Positions 8,204 through 16,252 of a stretch of DNA of 56,180 bases are shown here, one piece after another (the first letter of the stretch is position 1; each line of letters begins with the position of its first letter). Location: assembly GCA_016291665.1 (NCBI GenBank), contig JAEEYE010000014.1:1-56180 (forward strand), written 5' to 3'. This DNA comes from Oxalobacter sp. (GTDB lineage Bacteria; Pseudomonadota; Gammaproteobacteria; Burkholderiales; Burkholderiaceae_D). The notes beneath the pieces were generated by a model. That model was not told the origin of the DNA. It ran no database searches and was given only the letters and a program-made list of their open reading frames with translations. Made by a program: the position numbers and the translations under genes.

Positions 8204-8452
8204 TCAGTCGGTATACCAAGCGGTTGTGCCCGGATCATCGTCGTCATCATCTATGACGGCGTAACGCTTGGGCGGTGGTACCATGGGTCCTGCCTTTTCA
8301 ACCAGCCAAATCAGCGGCAGGAAAAGGGTAATCATCAAAGGATCGACCCAAAAACAAAACCGGGTAAACCAGTCCTGCTTGACGCCACAACCGGCTGCAA
8401 GGGCTTTTGTGCGCTTGGATTCGGCAATCAGTTTCCTGTAAGTTTTCAGCAT
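8204..8452 (-). CDS. Small single-pass membrane protein, 82 aa
   Basis: From ATG 8452 the product begins MLKTYRKLIAESKR, has one hydrophobic stretch (residues 35-51, WVDPLMITLFLPLIWLV) and ends in a proline-rich segment with six consecutive aspartates (VIDDDDDDPG). No family is recognised. The ribosome-binding site is weak. The frame continues upstream to 8719, but that part overlaps the start of the divergent kinase gene and looks non-coding. Same strand as 7632-8117, 86 bp before it. Confidence 0.45.
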   Translation of the reverse strand: MLKTYRKLIAESKRTKALAAGCGVKQDWFTRFCFWVDPLMITLFLPLIWLVEKAGPMVPPPKRYAVIDDDDDDPGTTAWYTD

Positions 8453-8704
8453 ATTGGCGTCTCGTCTTGGTTTTCGGTTCAAAAAGCCAGACGGCAGGCG
8501 TACATACAACAAAGCCAGCTGCAGGATACGATTCCTATTTCCAGCTGGCGTTTGTGGCCTTTCGTCTAACTTCGAAAAATAGCATAGCACACAGGTCCTG
8601 AAATTCCAGAAATTCACAATATTGTCAAAATTTAGGCGGAACAGGTGTTTAAGAAACCGAGGTTCATCTGCAGGATTTTGAACTGGCCTGGAAGGTAAGG
8701 TAAC

Positions 8705-9217
8705 ATGGATTTTATGCATGATACTGAACCCACCCTCTACCTGCTTTGCGGGATCCCTTATGCTGGCAAGTCAACGTTTGCTGATACGGATCCTGTCTTA
8801 GCCCCTTTGCCCAAACTCTCCACCGACCGGCTGATCCTGGACAAGGCCAAGCGTATGGGAACGACCTATGCGCAGATTTTCCAGGATGCCTTCCGGGAAG
8901 CGGACAAAACCTTCAGGGAAGAGGTCAATGCCCACTTTAAGGAAGGGACTTCTTTTGTCATCGACCGCACAAGCGGCACACCCGGGGTGCGCAAACGTTT
9001 CCTTAAGAAAGCAAAAAAGCATGGTTTCAAAGTGGTCTGCCTTTATTTTGAACCACCACCTGACGCCGAACTCAAGCGCCGGATGGCCCTACGGGCAGAG
9101 CAGGGGCTTTCTTGGGAAAGGGTATTGGCATTCAAGGCAGGCTTTGTCGTACCCACAGCCGATGAAGGGTTTGATGCGTGTTTTGTAATAAACCAACAGG
9201 GCATCCGCGATTGGTAA
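8705..9217 (+). CDS. P-loop kinase/ATPase (AAA_33 type), 170 aa
   Basis: The N-terminus reads LYLLCGIPYAGKST: a strand followed by a Walker A motif GxxxxGKST (residues 16-23), as in polynucleotide-kinase-like and zeta-toxin-like proteins. VIDRTSGTP near residues 80-88 fits the Walker B/lid region, and ELKRRMALRAEQG carries lid arginines. Such proteins phosphorylate small molecules or nucleic-acid ends, but the substrate cannot be read from the sequence. No antitoxin gene is adjacent, so a zeta-type toxin is unlikely. The start at 8705 follows GGAAGGTAAGG. Cytoplasmic. Confidence 0.8.
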   Translation: MDFMHDTEPTLYLLCGIPYAGKSTFADTDPVLAPLPKLSTDRLILDKAKRMGTTYAQIFQDAFREADKTFREEVNAHFKEGTSFVIDRTSGTPGVRKRFLKKAKKHGFKVVCLYFEPPPDAELKRRMALRAEQGLSWERVLAFKAGFVVPTADEGFDACFVINQQGIRDW

Positions 9218-9375
9218 AGTGCCTTTCAACTGATTGGACGGTAGGCCATTAGGGAATTTAATAGGCATTTTGCCTGCTAATTGGCATCAGAATAACGGCA
9301 CGTTCTTAAGTCTTCCACAAACCTTTGATTTCGTTTAAAATACCAACCTTTCGCTGCCAGAGACATATTTTTACC

Positions 9376-9705
9376 ATGTACTACAGAAACAAAGACTACA
9401 AGACCCTCACCAAAGCAGAACTCATTGACCGGGTGATTGACGATGTGACGGGGAACAAACGCGAAGCCAGTGAACTGGTCGATGCGTTCTTTGAGATCAT
9501 TGCTTCTGAACTGGAAGGTGGCAACGATGTGAAAATCTCTGGTTTTGGCAACTTCCAGCTACGCGACAAAGTCGCCCGTCCAGGCCGCAACCCACGCACC
9601 GGCGAAGACAAAATCATTTCAGCAAGGCGTGTGGTCACTTTCCATCCAGGGCCTAAACTCAAAGCCATGGTCGAAGAACGCCAGGCTGAACTCCTGGACA
9701 AATAA
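9376..9705 (+). CDS. ihfA: Integration host factor alpha-like DNA-bending protein, 109 aa
   Basis: From residue 9 on it follows the HU/IHF fold: [44 protein letters not shown], then the DNA-grasping arm [37 protein letters not shown] and RNPRTGE are close to IHF alpha, which bends DNA at specific sites in replication, recombination and transcription. Oddities: eight extra residues (MYYRNKDY) before the usual start, a tail of about ten residues, and no pheT or merR-type neighbour, which usually accompany ihfA. It may therefore be a second or diverged IHF/HU subunit. The ribosome-binding site is not clear. Confidence 0.82.
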   Translation: MYYRNKDYKTLTKAELIDRVIDDVTGNKREASELVDAFFEIIASELEGGNDVKISGFGNFQLRDKVARPGRNPRTGEDKIISARRVVTFHPGPKLKAMVEERQAELLDK

Positions 9706-9749
9706 CCTACCGGGGGACACTCCCCACATAACCGTGCTTTAGCCCTTCT

Positions 9750-10631
9750 TCATTGGGGGGCTTTCGCGCGTTGCACCAAGACAATCCCACCGATAATCAA
9801 GACCATGCCAAGCCCCATCGGCAGGCTCAATGGTTCACCATAGCAAAGGCAGCCTGACAACACCCCAACAGCGGGGACTGCCAAGACCGATACTGCCGCT
9901 TTGCCGGCTTCCATATGGGTCAACACATAACACCACAGCAAAAACGCTACGGCAGATGCCAGAACCCCGTTATAGGCAATACACCCGATTGAAAGCGCCG
10001 ACCACTCGGCGTCAAACGAGCCGGTGACTAGCGTATAACCGATCAAAGACACCGCAGCAGCTGTCATCTGCCAGGCGGTCAAAGCCATCATGTCACAGAC
10101 CATGAGCTTGGCTTTCATGATGATGCTTGAGACCGCCCAGATGACGGCAACCGAAACGCCCAAGAGGATTGCCCAGATGTTGCTGGAGAGTTCGACGTTC
10201 ATCAGGATCCCGATTCCCGTGATACTGATTACTATGCCTGCAATCTTCTGGAGGGTTAAGGACTCGTTCAGGAAGCACTTTGCGAGGATGGCGACCCAAA
10301 TCGGTAACGTATAGGTCAAAACGGCCACCAGGCCAGAGCCAAGTTGCTTCAAGCATATATGGATTGCGACATTGCAAAAGGCAATCTGCATGACGCCGGT
10401 AAGGATGATCCACGGCCAGAGGTGTTTAGGCGGCAGCGGACTTTTACGGATAAAGGCAACCGCCAGGAGGATCAGGGCGCCCAAGCTGAAGCGCATCGCG
10501 GCAAAAAAAGAGGGCGCGAAAAAGTCGTTTGCTTTTTTCATGACGACAAAATTGAACCCCCAGAAGAGCCAGAGTGGCACCAATGCCAATAAGGGCGAGA
10601 TCTGGGCTTTTTCTCTTGTCTTTGTCGTCAT
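9750..10631 (-). CDS. EamA/DMT-family transporter, 293 aa
   Basis: A drug/metabolite-transporter protein with ten predicted membrane helices, arranged as two EamA repeats (about residues 13-142 and 152-287). Family features are PLWLFWGFNFVVMKKA in helix 1, RFSLGALILLAVAF in helix 2, and the internal repeat seen again as IWAVSSIIMKAK. Members export amino acids or other metabolites across the inner membrane; the substrate is unknown. The end of the gene faces ihfA, 44 bp away. Upstream is umuC on the same strand. No clear ribosome-binding site before the ATG. Confidence 0.88.
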   Translation of the reverse strand: MTTKTREKAQISPLLALVPLWLFWGFNFVVMKKANDFFAPSFFAAMRFSLGALILLAVAFIRKSPLPPKHLWPWIILTGVMQIAFCNVAIHICLKQLGSGLVAVLTYTLPIWVAILAKCFLNESLTLQKIAGIVISITGIGILMNVELSSNIWAILLGVSVAVIWAVSSIIMKAKLMVCDMMALTAWQMTAAAVSLIGYTLVTGSFDAEWSALSIGCIAYNGVLASAVAFLLWCYVLTHMEAGKAAVSVLAVPAVGVLSGCLCYGEPLSLPMGLGMVLIIGGIVLVQRAKAPQ

Positions 10632-10702
10632 CGTGTGGGGTAATCAGACGTCTGTTTGAACGGGTATTGTAGCCCAATCGGATGGGTACCTTTTGTCCCA
10701 GG

Positions 10703-11965
10703 TCACTTGCATTCCGGAACCTGTGAAAAATCCGTCGTATAAGCAGGGGAGATGTTGTCTGTCTTGGGTCTCCAGTCGCGGTTTTTCAGGTCATTGCGGC
10801 AGACCCTGAGTGTCCCCGACCCAAAACGCCTGTTGATGTCATCCATGACGCGGCAGATCACGGGTGAGTCGACTTCGGTAAAGAAATCCTGGTTGACCTG
10901 GTCTTTGGGTTCCAATTCACTAACACAGACGCCTGCCTTCTTGTAAGACACCTTCTCCATGACAATTTTTTCCAAGCCTTGGACGGCTTTACGCACCAGT
11001 GTCGACGTGTTGTCCGTCGGTGATTCAAATGCCAGGCAGATCTGCGGGCAATGGATAGGCCTGTCCGTCTTAAAGCGGTCAGTCTCGATAAAGACTTGGA
11101 TCAAGTTGGCGAGCGTCCTTTCTTTACGGAGCGACTCAGCGACATGGGTAGCATGGTAGGCAACGGCATTGGCCAAGGCCTCAAAGTCACTGACCGGTTT
11201 GCCAAACGAGCGGCTCGACAAAATCTGCTGGCGCGGTGGGTGAACTTCAACGATATCAAGGCAGGGTTCCCCTTTGAGTTCGGTGATGATACGGTCCAAC
11301 ACAACGCCATAGCGTCTGCGCATGACGGCGCGGTCGGCTTTGACGAGGTCAAGGACAGTCCTGATGCCTTGGCGGTTTAAGGATTCATTGAGCCTTCTGC
11401 CAACGCCCCAGACTTCGTCGACAGGCAACGATGCCATGATGCGGTCTTTCTGTTCATCGGTTAAGCGGTTCCAGGAAAAAACGCCCCTTGAGCGGGGATG
11501 CTTCTTGGCGATATGGTTGGCGAGTTTGGCGAGGGTCTTCGTGGGAGCGATGCCGACACACACCGGGATACCCAGCTGACGTCGGCAGGCCTCGCGGATG
11601 GCAAACGCCCGATTCCACACGTCGCTGAAACCGGTGAGATCAAGGAAAGACTCATCGATACTGTACACTTCCTGGATAGGACAGAACTCGGCTAAGAGGC
11701 ATTTGACGCGCGAACTGATGTCGGCATACAGCGGGAAATTGCTGGAAAAGGGGATGATGTCCGGGAACTGGTTCTTGACCTGGAACCAGGGTACTCCCAT
11801 CTTGATACCCATCGCTTTGACTTCTTTGCTGCGCGAGATGACACAGCCATCGTTGCTGGAGAGGACAACAACTGGCTTGCCTTCCAAGTCCGGCCGGAAA
11901 ACCCGTTCGCACGAGACAAAGAAGTTGTCACAGTCCACCAAGGCGATGTCACACTGCTTAGCCAT
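10703..11965 (-). CDS. umuC: DNA polymerase V catalytic subunit UmuC, 420 aa
   Basis: A Y-family translesion polymerase. The palm motifs are present: ALVDCDNFFVSCERVF (residues 8-23, metal-binding aspartates), VVLSSNDGCVISRS, and YSIDESFLDLTG near residue 100 (second catalytic acidic pair). The helix-hairpin-helix region follows (DEVWGVGRRLNESL), then the little finger; length matches E. coli UmuC. It copies damaged DNA with the UmuD' dimer during the SOS response. No umuD lies upstream; a stop-interrupted short frame ends 3 bp before this start (11969-12205). No classical LexA box (CTG-N10-CAG) was found close by. Confidence 0.95.
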   Translation of the reverse strand: MAKQCDIALVDCDNFFVSCERVFRPDLEGKPVVVLSSNDGCVISRSKEVKAMGIKMGVPWFQVKNQFPDIIPFSSNFPLYADISSRVKCLLAEFCPIQEVYSIDESFLDLTGFSDVWNRAFAIREACRRQLGIPVCVGIAPTKTLAKLANHIAKKHPRSRGVFSWNRLTDEQKDRIMASLPVDEVWGVGRRLNESLNRQGIRTVLDLVKADRAVMRRRYGVVLDRIITELKGEPCLDIVEVHPPRQQILSSRSFGKPVSDFEALANAVAYHATHVAESLRKERTLANLIQVFIETDRFKTDRPIHCPQICLAFESPTDNTSTLVRKAVQGLEKIVMEKVSYKKAGVCVSELEPKDQVNQDFFTEVDSPVICRVMDDINRRFGSGTLRVCRNDLKNRDWRPKTDNISPAYTTDFSQVPECK

Positions 11966-11968
11966 GTT

Positions 11969-12205
11969 TTAACCAAAATAATTCCTGAAACTTGAGACAA
12001 TCGCACCCTTGATGACAATTTCCATGCCTTCAGAGGGGATGATGAGTGCTACAGCATCATTATCTGCCACAAGCCTGAACGGTCTGATCAAAGCGTCATC
12101 AATTCATAATTGAGATCAATGCCGGCGCCCTTGTTTTTCCCGTAGCAGGGAGATCCCACCAATCAAGCAGCCTACATCGTTGGTGTTTTCAGGCCTATTG
12201 TCCAT
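11969..12205 (-). pseudogene. Short stop-interrupted reading frame before umuC
   Basis: From ATG at 12205 (preceded by AAGAAGAGG) a single frame runs 78 codons to a TAA 3 bp before umuC, but it holds TGA stops at codons 30 and 34. The first part begins MDNRPENTNDVGCLIGG; the second ends SEGMEIVIKGAIVSSFRNYFG. The second part looks protein-like, and the tight spacing to umuC is what a translationally coupled gene would show. Its position is that of umuD, but I see no UmuD signature (no catalytic Ser/Lys context), so the identity stays open. Chance is possible. Confidence 0.35.
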
Positions 12206-13090
12206 CCTCTTCTTTAGCGTTTAACTCCCTGTGCCATTATAACCAGAATGGGGCGGTGCCGTTGGCCAGCACTGGTTGTCGGTGTAGGGCACATTAACAT
12301 TGATGACGAAGTTGATATGACAAACTGAGTTTTCTGCGGCAGGTTCGGTGAAGTCGTAGACTATGTGTCTGACAAAGCCAATCCATTGATGTACTGACTT
12401 TTCACGCCAACGAACATCCCTAAGAGCATGGATATCAACGCTTTCGAGAGCAACTCAACATGTCCCTGGTGGGATTTTCAGCGACCTTTGGTTTCGATAT
12501 AGACAAACTCAGGAAGTAGGAGGCCAGTGAAATACCGAACCGTATGGTTCGTGCCTATCTCACGTCATCCTGCGCAAGCCAGAAGTTGTCATAGCGGCAT
12601 TACAGCTTCCTGCTGTATCGGCATTGATTTGATGTTTGTCGCTCTTAGAGATCATTACCAGAAAATGGCATTATTACCAGAATTTAATAATGTTCACATA
12701 GTAGTATAACTAGAAACAATGGCTTTAAAAGCTATTAAAAACCAAATGCATGACAATCTGCCCCCCAAAACGGTTCTGTGTCTGTGCAAAAGATGGCTGC
12801 AACCATACTATCAACCTTGGTCTTGCCTCCGTAACATGCAATCTGCAGAAACTTCAGTTGCTGGTAAATCAAACACCTTTGCAATATCAGTCTACCTGAC
12901 CTCAGTTTGAAAAAATATTAATGAATCTTAAACAGAATATTTATGCTGTCATTTTTTTGAGCATCATAGTGCTAATCACACACAATATGACGAGAACTTT
13001 CATTAGCGACGTTGACTTGTTTTAGATGCCTTACTATGATGTCACTATCAAAAAGTGGTATTTCTACCGATAAATGACAAAGGTGCAAGG
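12206..13090. other. 885 bp without a convincing gene, AT-rich toward the right
   Basis: No frame here has both a ribosome-binding site and protein-like composition. A short frame after AGGAGG (GTG at 12527, 60 codons) gives an odd Cys/His-rich product and is not trusted. From about 12640 the DNA is clearly AT-richer than the surrounding core, like the ATPase gene that follows. The region probably holds decayed genes and marks the left side of an acquired segment. Confidence 0.5.
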
Positions 13091-14344
13091 ATGGAAATAA
13101 CAAGAAACAGATACCTTGAAGAACTAAAAATCCGAATGCACAACGGTATGGTTAAGGTTGTAACAGGACTTAGAAGAAGTGGAAAGTCATACCTCATTTT
13201 TCGTCTATTCAAGAACTATCTGAAAAAAATGGGTGTTAAGGATGACCATATTATTGAAATGGCCCTTGACCGCCGACAAAACCGGAAATACAGAGATCCT
13301 GATATTATCTTGGACTATATCGAGTCCTGCATTACCGACAATGGGCAATACTATGTCCTGCTTGATGAAGTTCAGATGCTTGGAAATTTTGCTGAAGTCC
13401 TCAACTCGCTATTACCTATCGATAATGTTGATATCTATGTAACAGGCAGCAATTCTAAGTTCCTTTCCAAAGACGTTATTACGGAGTTCCGAGGAAGGGG
13501 CGATGAGATTCATGTTTATCCATTGTCTTTTCAGGAGTTTATGCAGGTTTATCCAGGTGATGTCTATCATGGCTGGACTGACTATACGACATATGGTGGA
13601 CTGCCTCGAGTTGCTACCATGCGGACAGCAAAACAAAAGATTACATATCTTACTAATCTGTTTTCTGAGGTCTATCTGAAAGATATCATTGAACGTAACA
13701 AAATCACTAAAACCCAGGAACTCGAAGATTTAATTGATGTCTTAGCATCAGCAGTTGGCTCATTGACTAATCCTTCCAAGATTGAAGCAACATTCAAGAG
13801 CGTTTTGAAATCATCCCTTAGTCGTAGCAGTATTCTTCAATATATCAACTATTTAGAAGATGCTTTTTTAATCTGCCCTGCACACCGTTATGATGTCAAA
13901 GGACGCAAATACATCGGAGCTACTCTCAAATACTATTTTGAGGATATCGGACTAAGGAATGCTCGTTTGGGTTTCCGTCAAGATGAAGAAAACCATATTA
14001 TGGAAAACATCATCTACAATGAATTGCGTCTACGGGGCTATGCGGTGGATGTTGGGATTGTCGAGTCGAGAAAGAAGACCCCAGATGGAAAAACAGCCAG
14101 ACAGCAACTTGAGATTGATTTTGTCGCCAACTTCGGGAACAAACGCTATTACGTGCAATCTGCCTTCAGTATGCCAGACGAAATCAAACGTCAACAGGAA
14201 AAGGCTTCCTTGTTGGGTGTCAAAGACTCATTCAAGAAACTAATCATCGTCAAAGATGTCATGAATGTGCAAAGGGATGAAAACGGGTTTACAACAATGG
14301 GCATCTATGATTTCTTGTTAAACGAGAACAGCCTAGATGTATAA
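13091..14344 (+). CDS. ATPase with DUF4143 domain (AAA_14), 417 aa
   Basis: N-terminal AAA ATPase with Walker A GLRRSGKSY (near residue 27) and Walker B YVLLDEVQM (near 93), arginine-bearing FRGRGDE and the family signature YTTYGGLPRV. The C-terminal third (IGATLKYYFEDIGLRNARLGF through QLEIDFVANFGNKRYYVQ) is the DUF4143 nuclease-like domain. Such proteins are common, patchily distributed and often mobile; their role is unknown. The start at 13091 is preferred to 13055 because AAAGG lies at suitable distance. The gene is AT-richer than its neighbours and lies next to gene-free DNA, suggesting transfer. Confidence 0.9.
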   Translation: MEITRNRYLEELKIRMHNGMVKVVTGLRRSGKSYLIFRLFKNYLKKMGVKDDHIIEMALDRRQNRKYRDPDIILDYIESCITDNGQYYVLLDEVQMLGNFAEVLNSLLPIDNVDIYVTGSNSKFLSKDVITEFRGRGDEIHVYPLSFQEFMQVYPGDVYHGWTDYTTYGGLPRVATMRTAKQKITYLTNLFSEVYLKDIIERNKITKTQELEDLIDVLASAVGSLTNPSKIEATFKSVLKSSLSRSSILQYINYLEDAFLICPAHRYDVKGRKYIGATLKYYFEDIGLRNARLGFRQDEENHIMENIIYNELRLRGYAVDVGIVESRKKTPDGKTARQQLEIDFVANFGNKRYYVQSAFSMPDEIKRQQEKASLLGVKDSFKKLIIVKDVMNVQRDENGFTTMGIYDFLLNENSLDV

Positions 14345-14357
14345 AAGGGGATATCAG

Positions 14358-15083
14358 ATGCGTTCAATGACGAAATGCTTGGTTGCTGGGTGCTTGGCCT
14401 TGTCGCTGGCTTTTTCAGGTGCTGCCAGTGCAGGCGACTCGGTTGACTTAATCATCAATGCCGCCAAGTCGGGCGATGCAGAGTCGCAGTTTTTCTTATC
14501 CAAGCTCTATGAGATCGGTGCCGGTGAAGTGACCCAGGACAGTACCAAGGCAGCCTATTGGCTGAAGCAGGCAGCAGACGCTGGGAACCTGGACGCCCGC
14601 TGTGAGGTTGCCGTGCATTATTTAAATGGCACAGGCGGCTATCCCCAAGACAAAGCCAAGGGGCTCGCCATGCTCCAGGAAAATACCAAGCAAAAGCATC
14701 CAGTCTCAATGCGTGAATTGGGCAGGCTCTATGACATGGGACTGGCTGGGCTTGTGACGCAGGACGAACATCAGGCTCTTGGCTGGTTCAAACAAGCGGC
14801 TGAAGCCGATGACAGCCGTGCTGCGGTCTACCTGGGTTATTACTACGAGACAGGCAAGGGCGGTTTAAAGCAGGACTATGCTGAAGCCATCACGTGGTAC
14901 CAAAAGGGTATCAGCCAACTTGAGCCTATGGCAATGAACAACCTCGGGGTGATGTATTACCACGGTAGGGGTGTTGACCGTGACCTCAAGGAAGCCAAAC
15001 GCTGGTGGCAGATGGCAGCCAAGTTCGGCAGCCAAGAGGCTAAGCGCAACCTAGAAATCCTTGAGAAGGAAGAGACGCAGTAA
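14358..15083 (+). CDS. Exported Sel1-repeat protein, 241 aa
   Basis: Signal peptide MRSMTKCLVAGCLALSLAFSGAASA, then about five Sel1 repeats of 36-40 residues: AESQFFLSKLYEIGAGEVTQ, ARCEVAVHYLNGTGGYPQ, VSMRELGRLYDMGLAGLVTQ, AAVYLGYYYETGKGGLKQ and AMNNLGVMYYHGRGVDRD. Each is followed by the usual A-x2-W/Y-x2-K/Q-A-A. These alpha/alpha repeats form a curved solenoid for protein binding, here in the periplasm or outside. The start at 14358 follows AAAGGGGAT and is 13 bp after the ATPase stop. It is compositionally like the chromosome, unlike the ATPase. It is longer than, and only distantly similar to, the Sel1 gene at 3131. Confidence 0.9.
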   Translation: MRSMTKCLVAGCLALSLAFSGAASAGDSVDLIINAAKSGDAESQFFLSKLYEIGAGEVTQDSTKAAYWLKQAADAGNLDARCEVAVHYLNGTGGYPQDKAKGLAMLQENTKQKHPVSMRELGRLYDMGLAGLVTQDEHQALGWFKQAAEADDSRAAVYLGYYYETGKGGLKQDYAEAITWYQKGISQLEPMAMNNLGVMYYHGRGVDRDLKEAKRWWQMAAKFGSQEAKRNLEILEKEETQ

Positions 15084-15088
15084 GGGCG

Positions 15089-15574
15089 TTACCTTTTTGG
15101 AAGTTTGACTTTGTAATAGGTAATCCTATCATTGTCTGGAAAGGGCAACCTTTTACCGGAGATGATGACTCGACTGACGTTCTTGAGCTTCTGCCATCTA
15201 CGGCACCGCCAGGCGCTGGTATTGTTGCCGGTGTCAAAAACAGCGCAGTCACGGCCGAAGTATTTCTGGGTCACCAGCGAGCCGTCACGCTTCGCATATA
15301 ACGAGTCCACGACAAGCCAGGCGGCTTTGGTAAAGAGCAGGTGGGGGATTCCTTTCATCTCACCGCAGATCATGACGTTTTCGTCCTCGTGTAGGGTGAA
15401 ATGGCTAAAGTGCACGCCTATGGTATTGCACCTCAAGGTCTTGGTAACACCGTTTTTGTAGGTGACCATAGCCGATTGGAAGGGCGCATAACCGGTTGCA
15501 GGGCCAAGGTCATCGGCATGGACGATGCCCAATGCGGCGATGCCTGCGATGCATCCAAGTAACCAGCGTTTCAT
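15089..15574 (-). CDS. Exported protein of unknown function, 161 aa
   Basis: GGGAGGG before ATG 15574 and a signal peptide (MKRWLLGCIAGIAALGIVHA, then DDLGP) fix the start. The mature part has four cysteines (LRCNTIG, MICGEMK, GRDCAVF, AWRCRRW), an even number consistent with two disulfides in the periplasm, and a basic C-terminus (YYKVKLPKR). No family is recognised. Convergent with the Sel1 gene, stops 5 bp apart. An operator-like array (15712-15747) stands 138 bp upstream; the same array precedes the divergent DUF2207 gene, so the two may share a regulator. Confidence 0.72.
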   Translation of the reverse strand: MKRWLLGCIAGIAALGIVHADDLGPATGYAPFQSAMVTYKNGVTKTLRCNTIGVHFSHFTLHEDENVMICGEMKGIPHLLFTKAAWLVVDSLYAKRDGSLVTQKYFGRDCAVFDTGNNTSAWRCRRWQKLKNVSRVIISGKRLPFPDNDRITYYKVKLPKR

Positions 15575-15711
15575 GATGAACCCTCCCGACATCTTGTATG
15601 GATTGCAAAATGGGATAGCAGAGCCAATAAGGAAATCCGAATCCTATCGGTAAATTGCGCGATGGTATTGCGTTCTGCTTCCCGTGAGTAGAATGGTATA
15701 TGACCTCCAGT

Positions 15712-15747
15712 TTGGTACAGCCATTGTACCAACACTCTTTGTACCAA
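15712..15747. promoter_or_regulatory. Operator-like array 1 of TGTACCAA half-sites
   Basis: TTGGTACA (15712-15719), GCCAT, TGTACCAA (15725-15732): a perfect 8-bp inverted repeat with 5-nt spacer. A third half-site TGTACCAA (15740-15747) follows 15 bp after the second. It lies 138 bp upstream of the minus-strand gene starting at 15574. The regulator is unknown. Confidence 0.75.
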
Positions 15748-16082
15748 ATGCAACTTTATGCGCGTGAGTTAAGCTTAATCCTGCTTCTGATTGTAGAGAA
15801 AGCAGCACAATGACAGGAACTATCCATTATTTAGAATTCAGGATATACAGAGCCATTAGATGTTAATGACAACGCTAAGATCCCACAGTCTTTACCTGAT
15901 GATATAAAATGAATGATATACATTAACTATCATATATATTTCATTGTTATTAATGAATCTTTATGTTGAATAAAATCCTATAAAATCCGAATTTAAAATA
16001 ACACTAAAGTATAGATAGTCCTTATCAGTATACGAATAGGATTTTAAACACCCAGTGGATTAACTAAGTTGTGGATACCTGT

Positions 16083-16090
16083 TGTACCAA
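16083..16090 (+). promoter_or_regulatory. Single TGTACCAA half-site
   Basis: One further copy of the half-site, followed by AAA as in the third site of array 2. It lies 59 bp before array 2 and may help a regulator contact both arrays. Confidence 0.4.
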
Positions 16091-16148
16091 AAATCCTTAA
16101 AACTGTATTAGGTTTTCAAAGAAAACGCTTATAGGATAACAATATGTT

Positions 16149-16184
16149 TTGGTACAACAGGTGTACCAACAGTTGCTGTACCAA
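16149..16184. promoter_or_regulatory. Operator-like array 2 of TGTACCAA half-sites
   Basis: TTGGTACA (16149-16156), ACAGG, TGTACCAA (16162-16169), then TGTACCAA again at 16177-16184. Spacing is identical to array 1: 13 and 15 bp from start to start. Spacer bases differ, so the half-sites are conserved while the DNA between them is not. It ends 68 bp before the DUF2207 start at 16253, where a regulator would touch the promoter. Confidence 0.78.
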
Positions 16185-16252
16185 AATGACCGCAATAAAA
16201 CAGGCCTTCGTGTGATAATAAGATGTTCTTGGGCTTGGTAGGACTTGTGCAT

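Larger units (their letters stand above)
15575..16252. other. 678 bp divergent gene-free region with repeated operator-like sites
   Basis: No coding frame is supported. The stretch from about 15780 to 16140 is strongly AT-rich, as in promoter regions bound by nucleoid proteins. Seven TGTACCAA half-sites (either orientation) occur here: two triple arrays (15712-15747 and 16149-16184) and one single copy (16083-16090). I saw no further copy in the neighbouring genes. Confidence 0.7.

Noticed and set aside
8705-9217. Zeta-type toxin of a toxin-antitoxin pair
   Set aside because: The P-loop fold is similar, but no epsilon-like antitoxin gene is adjacent and the key toxin residues cannot be assigned.
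11969-12205. Selenoprotein reading of the two TGA codons before umuC
   Set aside because: Two TGA codons four apart, no recognisable SECIS hairpin after them and no known selenoprotein family; decay or chance is simpler.
12527-12709. 60-codon frame after AGGAGG
   Set aside because: Spacing to GTG is only 3 nt, and the Cys/His/Ile-rich product matches nothing; the region is otherwise gene-free.
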